Below, piece after piece: positions 60,536 to 64,000 of a stretch of DNA of 64,000 bases (positions are counted from its first letter, which is position 1; the number at the start of each line of letters is the position of its first letter). The translations under genes were made by a program, and so were the position numbers. Source of the DNA: Streptomyces lacrimifluminis (GTDB taxonomy: Bacteria; Actinomycetota; Actinomycetes; Streptomycetales; Streptomycetaceae); contig NZ_BMMU01000007.1 of assembly GCF_014646095.1 (NCBI RefSeq), forward strand, positions 14,722-78,721, read 5' to 3'. Below the pieces are notes generated by a model. That model made no database searches and was not told the DNA's origin. It was given only the letters and a program-made list of their open reading frames with translations.

Positions 60536-60549
60536 TTGATAAATATCAA
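60536..60549. promoter_or_regulatory. AT-rich palindrome before the next gene
   Basis: TTGATA-AA-TATCAA, perfect, ending 3 bases before the ATG at 60553. There is no Shine-Dalgarno in between. It could be a promoter element for a leaderless message or an operator. Confidence 0.4.
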
Positions 60550-60552
60550 GTC

Positions 60553-61239
60553 ATGCCTCTCATTCCCGAGGAGCCTCAGATTCACGAGAGTGCCCAGGGT
60601 CCCCGCGTCGCTCCGGCCAGTGGCCACAGCGCGCCGACCCCCCGTCCCGTCCCCGGCCCGCGCCCCGCGGCTTCGCCGCGTCCCGGCCGTCCGGGGCCTT
60701 TCCGGCCCACCGCGCCGGCGCAGCGTGCACCGCGCGACTCGCCCGCGAATGTGGCTTCGACCGCGGGCGGGGTCAAGCCCCGGCCGTCCGCGGCTCCGGC
60801 CGCCCCTGTCCCTTCCACCCCCTCCGCGCCTGTCTCCGGGGCCCCGGCGGCCCCGAAGATCCAGCTGATCCCGGCCTCGGCCGAGGGTGCGCTGGACGCT
60901 GCCGAGGAAGCCGTCGACCTGCTCCTGGAGTCGGGTCGGGCCCCCGGTGAGGTGCTGGTGATCACCACCGGCGATCCGCATCCGTGGGCCGCGCACGAGC
61001 TGTCCTTCGGTGAGGGCCCGTACTGGGCGCAGCACGACGCGGGCGACGACGTCTTCTACGCCGACGCCGCCGCTCTGAGCCGTGCCGCCTCCCGTCCCGT
61101 GGTCGTGGTCGCCGTCAACGGCGGTGCCGACACGACGACCGCCGCGGCCCTTCCCCTGGCCCTCGGCCGAGCCGGTGCCCTGCTGATCTGCTGCGGCGAC
61201 CCGCAGCGGATCAACTCGGTGCTGGGCGCGGGGGTCTGA
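60553..61239 (+). CDS. Hypothetical protein, disordered N-terminus
   Basis: A 228-residue protein: the first 125 residues are Pro/Ala/Ser/Arg-rich and disordered, the last 105 form a compact domain (EVLVITTGDPHPWAAHELSFG; RPVVVVAVNG; AGALLICCGDP). The latter has a nucleotide-binding-like look reminiscent of UvrD C-terminal fragments but I cannot assign it. It follows rnhB by 68 bases and may be co-transcribed. A 23-bp stem terminates it. Confidence 0.7.
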   Translation: MPLIPEEPQIHESAQGPRVAPASGHSAPTPRPVPGPRPAASPRPGRPGPFRPTAPAQRAPRDSPANVASTAGGVKPRPSAAPAAPVPSTPSAPVSGAPAAPKIQLIPASAEGALDAAEEAVDLLLESGRAPGEVLVITTGDPHPWAAHELSFGEGPYWAQHDAGDDVFYADAAALSRAASRPVVVVAVNGGADTTTAAALPLALGRAGALLICCGDPQRINSVLGAGV

Positions 61240-61403
61240 GCCGGTTCCGGTTCGTCGAGCAGCTTCGGGCACCGTCCCGGGTCGGCCGGTCCAGCGACAC
61301 CGGACCGGCTGGCGGAGGCCGTTGAAGCGGTGACCGCCGTACGGCGCTCTGCGGTGTCTGGGCCCGGGCGGCCGGAAACCGGATCGTCAGGGCCGATCGA
61401 ATC

Positions 61404-61451
61404 GCACGGCACGAGGGGGGCACGCGCACGCGTGCCCCCCTCGTGCCGTGC
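61404..61451. terminator. Bidirectional terminator, perfect 23-bp stem
   Basis: Arms 61404-61426 and 61429-61451 are perfectly complementary around a CA loop, midway between convergent genes. The remainder of the 404-base interval 61240-61643 shows no other feature. Confidence 0.9.
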
Positions 61452-61643
61452 GTGCGTGCCGGATGCCGTTCGGGCGACTCGTGGTGCCCAGGCAGGGGCT
61501 CTCACCGGTGTACGCCGTACCTGCGGACCCCGTTGTCCGCGGTGGCTGCTCTCCGTACGACTCTTCGTGTGATGTGGCCGTTGTCCCTGCTCGGCAGGGG
61601 CAGCCGTACGGCGTGGCCAACCGCTGGCCGCCGGGCGCCTCTG

Positions 61644-62285
61644 TCAGCGGGCTGCCGCGCGGCGCAGGATGTCCGAGGCGGTGCCTCCGGTGCGGGGCAT
61701 CGGCAACGGTGGCGGTGCCTCGGACATGGCGAAGGGCTCCGGGCGTGAATCCGAGCTCGGGCGGCGCCCTCCGCGCCCCTCGCCGAGCACCTGCCAGCCG
61801 TCGCGTGTCAGCGTGATGTACGCGCCGCAGCGCAGCCCGTGCAGGGTGCAGGCGTCGCGCAGACCCCACATCCACGCGCCGTCCTCCTCCGTCCAGCGCG
61901 CGTCGCCGTCACGGCAGTAGAGCAGGACGGCGGTGCGCACCGGAGTACGGCGACGCAGGTCGTGGGGGATGACCCGGCGCAGCTGCGCGAGCAGCGAGTT
62001 GCGGAACATCCAGCCGTCGGCCGGCGCCGAGCGGCGGGTGAACGAGGCGCTCGCCCGCAGCCGTTCGTCCGGATCGAGGACGGCCACGATCGCGGTCGCG
62101 GGCCCGGGGCGGTGCCGCGCGTGCAGTCCGCTGACGAGCTCGCGGGGATTGCGCAGCAGGGGAATCCCGGCTGCGGCCCACTCCGCGGGTTCGAGCATGC
62201 GGGCTGCTGAGTTGGTGGAAGCGGCGGACAGGTCGGCAGACGTCGACATGGATGCCGCGGGGGACGGAGCGAATCCGAAGGTCAC
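61644..62285 (-). CDS. Conserved hypothetical protein
   Basis: A 213-residue protein without signal peptide or membrane segment. Recognisable text: MLEPAEWAAAGIPLLRNPRELV, ATAIVAVLDPDERLRASASF, and a C-terminal Pro/Arg/Ser tail. GTG 62285 follows GGGAGG by 3-4 bases, a strong ribosome site that decides the start. No known family. Upstream on the minus strand a perfect TATAAT hexamer lies at 62470-62475, leaving a 185-base leader. Confidence 0.7.
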   Translation of the reverse strand: MTFGFAPSPAASMSTSADLSAASTNSAARMLEPAEWAAAGIPLLRNPRELVSGLHARHRPGPATAIVAVLDPDERLRASASFTRRSAPADGWMFRNSLLAQLRRVIPHDLRRRTPVRTAVLLYCRDGDARWTEEDGAWMWGLRDACTLHGLRCGAYITLTRDGWQVLGEGRGGRRPSSDSRPEPFAMSEAPPPLPMPRTGGTASDILRRAAAR

Positions 62286-62777
62286 GGTCCTCCCTTCGGC
62301 TACGCGCCCACACTGCGGGCGGAAAACGGACTTGGGGGAGCGCACACCGCGGCGGAGCCCTGCCGGACCACGGACACGCCGTGCGGGGAGCGGACTCCAA
62401 TTCTCGCTGTCGAACTGGGTTGCGGCAACGAGCAAATGGGGCCACCGACCGGCTTCTGGTGATCTGTGGATTATATCCCTGCCAGGTGTGTCATTTGTAG
62501 ATGGCTGAGGTGGCCGGGAACGTGCCGTTGGTCCGCTTGTTCGGTTTGGTTCACGTTCTCGTCATCGGTGATTATGGGGCGAGGACCAGTGGCAACGTCT
62601 CCCGCGCACCGATCCGTCGACGCCCCGGGCCGCCACCGCGAGGGTCCACCCGATCACCTCGGTGTCGTCCGAAAGGGGGACGGGCCCACCGCCGGAGCGG
62701 CTGGACGGAAGGGCTGTGCGCGCCTCGTCACGGCCGGGGATTGGGCCGTTGTCAGTGCTGTGGGGTTGCATGGGGGC
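62286..62777. other. Divergent interval before recQ
   Basis: A 492-base interval between the hypothetical gene and recQ. It contains a minus-strand TATAAT (62470-62475, no good -35) and the recQ damage-type promoter. Nothing else is supported. Confidence 0.5.
62749..62771 (+). promoter_or_regulatory. PafBC-type promoter of recQ
   Basis: TTGTCAGTG, 8 bases, TTGCAT: perfect nonamer, one mismatch in the -10. The -10 ends 6 bases before the recQ ATG, so the message is probably leaderless. Confidence 0.65.
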
Positions 62778-64000
62778 ATGAGTAACCAGGAGCTACGTGA
62801 CGAAGCCGACGCCATCCTCGCCGAGCTGGTCGGTGCCCCTGGGGGTTCGGCGCGGTTGCGGGAGGACCAGTGGCAGGCGGTGGCGGCCCTGGTGCAGGAG
62901 CGCCGACGTGCGCTGGTGGTGCAGCGCACCGGCTGGGGCAAGTCGGCGGTGTACTTCGTCGCCACGGCTCTGCTTCGCAGGCGTGGCTCCGGCCCGACGG
63001 TGATCATCTCGCCGCTGTTGGCGTTGATGCGCAACCAGGTCGAGTCGGCGGCTCGGGCCGGTATCCGGGCGCGCACGATCAACTCGGCCAACCCGGAGGA
63101 GTGGGACGCCATCTACGGGGAGGTCGAGCGCGGCGAGACCGACGTTCTCCTCGTCAGTCCGGAACGCCTCAACTCCGTGGATTTCCGTGATCAGGTGCTG
63201 CCCAGGCTCGCGGCCACCACCGGCCTTCTCGTGGTCGACGAGGCGCACTGCATCTCCGACTGGGGACACGATTTCCGTCCTGACTACCGCCGGTTGCGCA
63301 CGATGCTCGCCGAGTTGCCGGCGGGGGTGCCGGTGCTGGCCACGACGGCGACCGCGAACGCGCGGGTGACGGCGGATGTGGCCGAGCAGCTGGGCACGGG
63401 GGGCGGGGACGCCCTGGTGCTGCGGGGGCCGCTGGACCGGGAGAGCCTGCGGCTGGGCGTGCTGTCGCTGCCGGATGCGGCGCACCGGCTGGCGTGGCTG
63501 GGGGAGCGGCTGGGGGATCTGCCGGGCTCGGGGATCATCTACACACTGACGGTGGCGGCGGCGGAGGAGGTCGCGGCGTTCCTGCGGCAGCGCGGGTATC
63601 CGGTGGCCTCGTACACGGGGAAGACGGAGAACGCCGACCGGTTGCAGGCCGAGGAGGATCTGCTGGCGAACCGGGTGAAGGCGCTGGTGGCGACCTCGGC
63701 GCTGGGAATGGGCTTCGACAAGCCGGACCTGGGGTTCGTGGTCCACCTGGGGTCGCCCTCGTCCCCGATCGCCTACTACCAGCAGGTGGGGCGTGCGGGG
63801 CGCGGTGTGGATCATGCGGATGTACTGCTGCTGCCGGGGCGGGAGGACGAGGCGATCTGGGCGTACTTCGCTTCGGTGGGCTTCCCTCCTGAGGAGCAGG
63901 TACGGCGCACATTGGGCGTTCTGGAGGAGGCGGGCCGTCCGTTGTCGCTGCCGGCACTGGAGCCGTTGGTGGACCTTCGGCGTTCACGGCTGGAGACGAT
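62778..64000 (+). CDS. recQ: RecQ-family ATP-dependent DNA helicase (3'-truncated by window)
   Basis: Open to the window end (407 codons visible). 3'-5' helicase of the RecQ family: Walker A is the unusual QRTGWGKSAVYF (family norm TGGGKS), DEAH box VVDEAHCISDWGHDFRPDY, and motif VI YQQVGRAGRG. The remaining C-terminus is beyond 64000. ATG 62778 is chosen because the -10 hexamer ends 6 bases upstream and the family N-terminus begins there. Confidence 0.9.
   Translation, partial: MSNQELRDEADAILAELVGAPGGSARLREDQWQAVAALVQERRRALVVQRTGWGKSAVYFVATALLRRRGSGPTVIISPLLALMRNQVESAARAGIRARTINSANPEEWDAIYGEVERGETDVLLVSPERLNSVDFRDQVLPRLAATTGLLVVDEAHCISDWGHDFRPDYRRLRTMLAELPAGVPVLATTATANARVTADVAEQLGTGGGDALVLRGPLDRESLRLGVLSLPDAAHRLAWLGERLGDLPGSGIIYTLTVAAAEEVAAFLRQRGYPVASYTGKTENADRLQAEEDLLANRVKALVATSALGMGFDKPDLGFVVHLGSPSSPIAYYQQVGRAGRGVDHADVLLLPGREDEAIWAYFASVGFPPEEQVRRTLGVLEEAGRPLSLPALEPLVDLRRSRLET

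Noticed and set aside
62501..62785. 94-codon frame before recQ
   Set aside because: Overlaps the recQ promoter and start; Arg/Pro/Gly composition without a ribosome site.

Overview
This is chromosomal DNA from a high-GC actinomycete, almost certainly a Streptomyces. The signs are pervasive third-position G/C, frequent GTG and TTG starts, an ordered block of Streptomyces core genes (rimO-pgsA-cinA-clgR, recA-recX, gluABCD, miaB, miaA-dapF-rshA, hflX, dinG, lexA, nrdR-nrdJ, rnhB, recQ), and ClgR, LexA and NrdR proteins that I recognise as the Streptomyces types. From memory the order matches the S. coelicolor SCO575x-SCO581x region. No tRNA, rRNA, insertion sequence, prophage or CRISPR array was seen, and the window reads as conserved core with small accessory insertions.

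Layout. 1-3.5 kb: rimO, pgsA, the CinA C-terminal domain and clgR. 4.0-10.6 kb (minus strand): an SDR dehydrogenase, a Nei2-type DNA glycosylase and the giant helicase Lhr. 10.8-13.7 kb: an AraC regulator overlapping an AzlC/AzlD amino-acid exporter, and a toroid-like protein. 13.8-17.8 kb: DUF3046, an AI-2E exporter, recA and recX. 17.9-20.9 kb (minus): a rhodanese gene broken by a frameshift, cysteine dioxygenase behind a leaderless cysteine-ending leader peptide, and a flavin monooxygenase. 21.1-27.9 kb: the glutamate ABC operon gluABCD, the GluR-GluK two-component system and an orphan TAXI binding protein. 28-34.5 kb: MazG-like protein, miaB, small toxin/antitoxin-like genes, miaA and dapF. 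34.7-41.6 kb: rshA, an M1 peptidase, hflX and a lipoprotein protease. 41.9-46.4 kb: a three-gene NRPS-independent siderophore cluster. 46.4-53.6 kb: dinG, lexA, nrdR and nrdJ. 53.8-64 kb: terD, a YdbC-like protein, a histidine phosphatase, an ADP-ribosylglycohydrolase, an MFS/TetR pair, rnhB, two hypotheticals and a 3'-truncated recQ.

The strongest theme is DNA repair. recA and lexA carry near-consensus actinobacterial SOS boxes. recA, dinG, lhr, recQ and, less perfectly, rimO carry a promoter of the form TTGTCAGTG-N8-TANNNT, the signature of the LexA-independent (PafBC-type) damage response. Ribonucleotide reductase with its repressor, RNase HII and Nei2 sit among them, so the window looks like a genome-maintenance neighbourhood under two overlapping damage circuits.

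A second theme is amino-acid sensing. The cysteine dioxygenase leader peptide appears to be translated from the first base of its transcript and ends in three cysteine codons. The glutamate uptake operon has its own two-component system and a nearby membrane-anchored TAXI protein, a family that includes a glutamate/glutamine binder. Many other genes have a TANNNT -10 element only 6-9 bases before the start codon, so leaderless transcription is probably common here.
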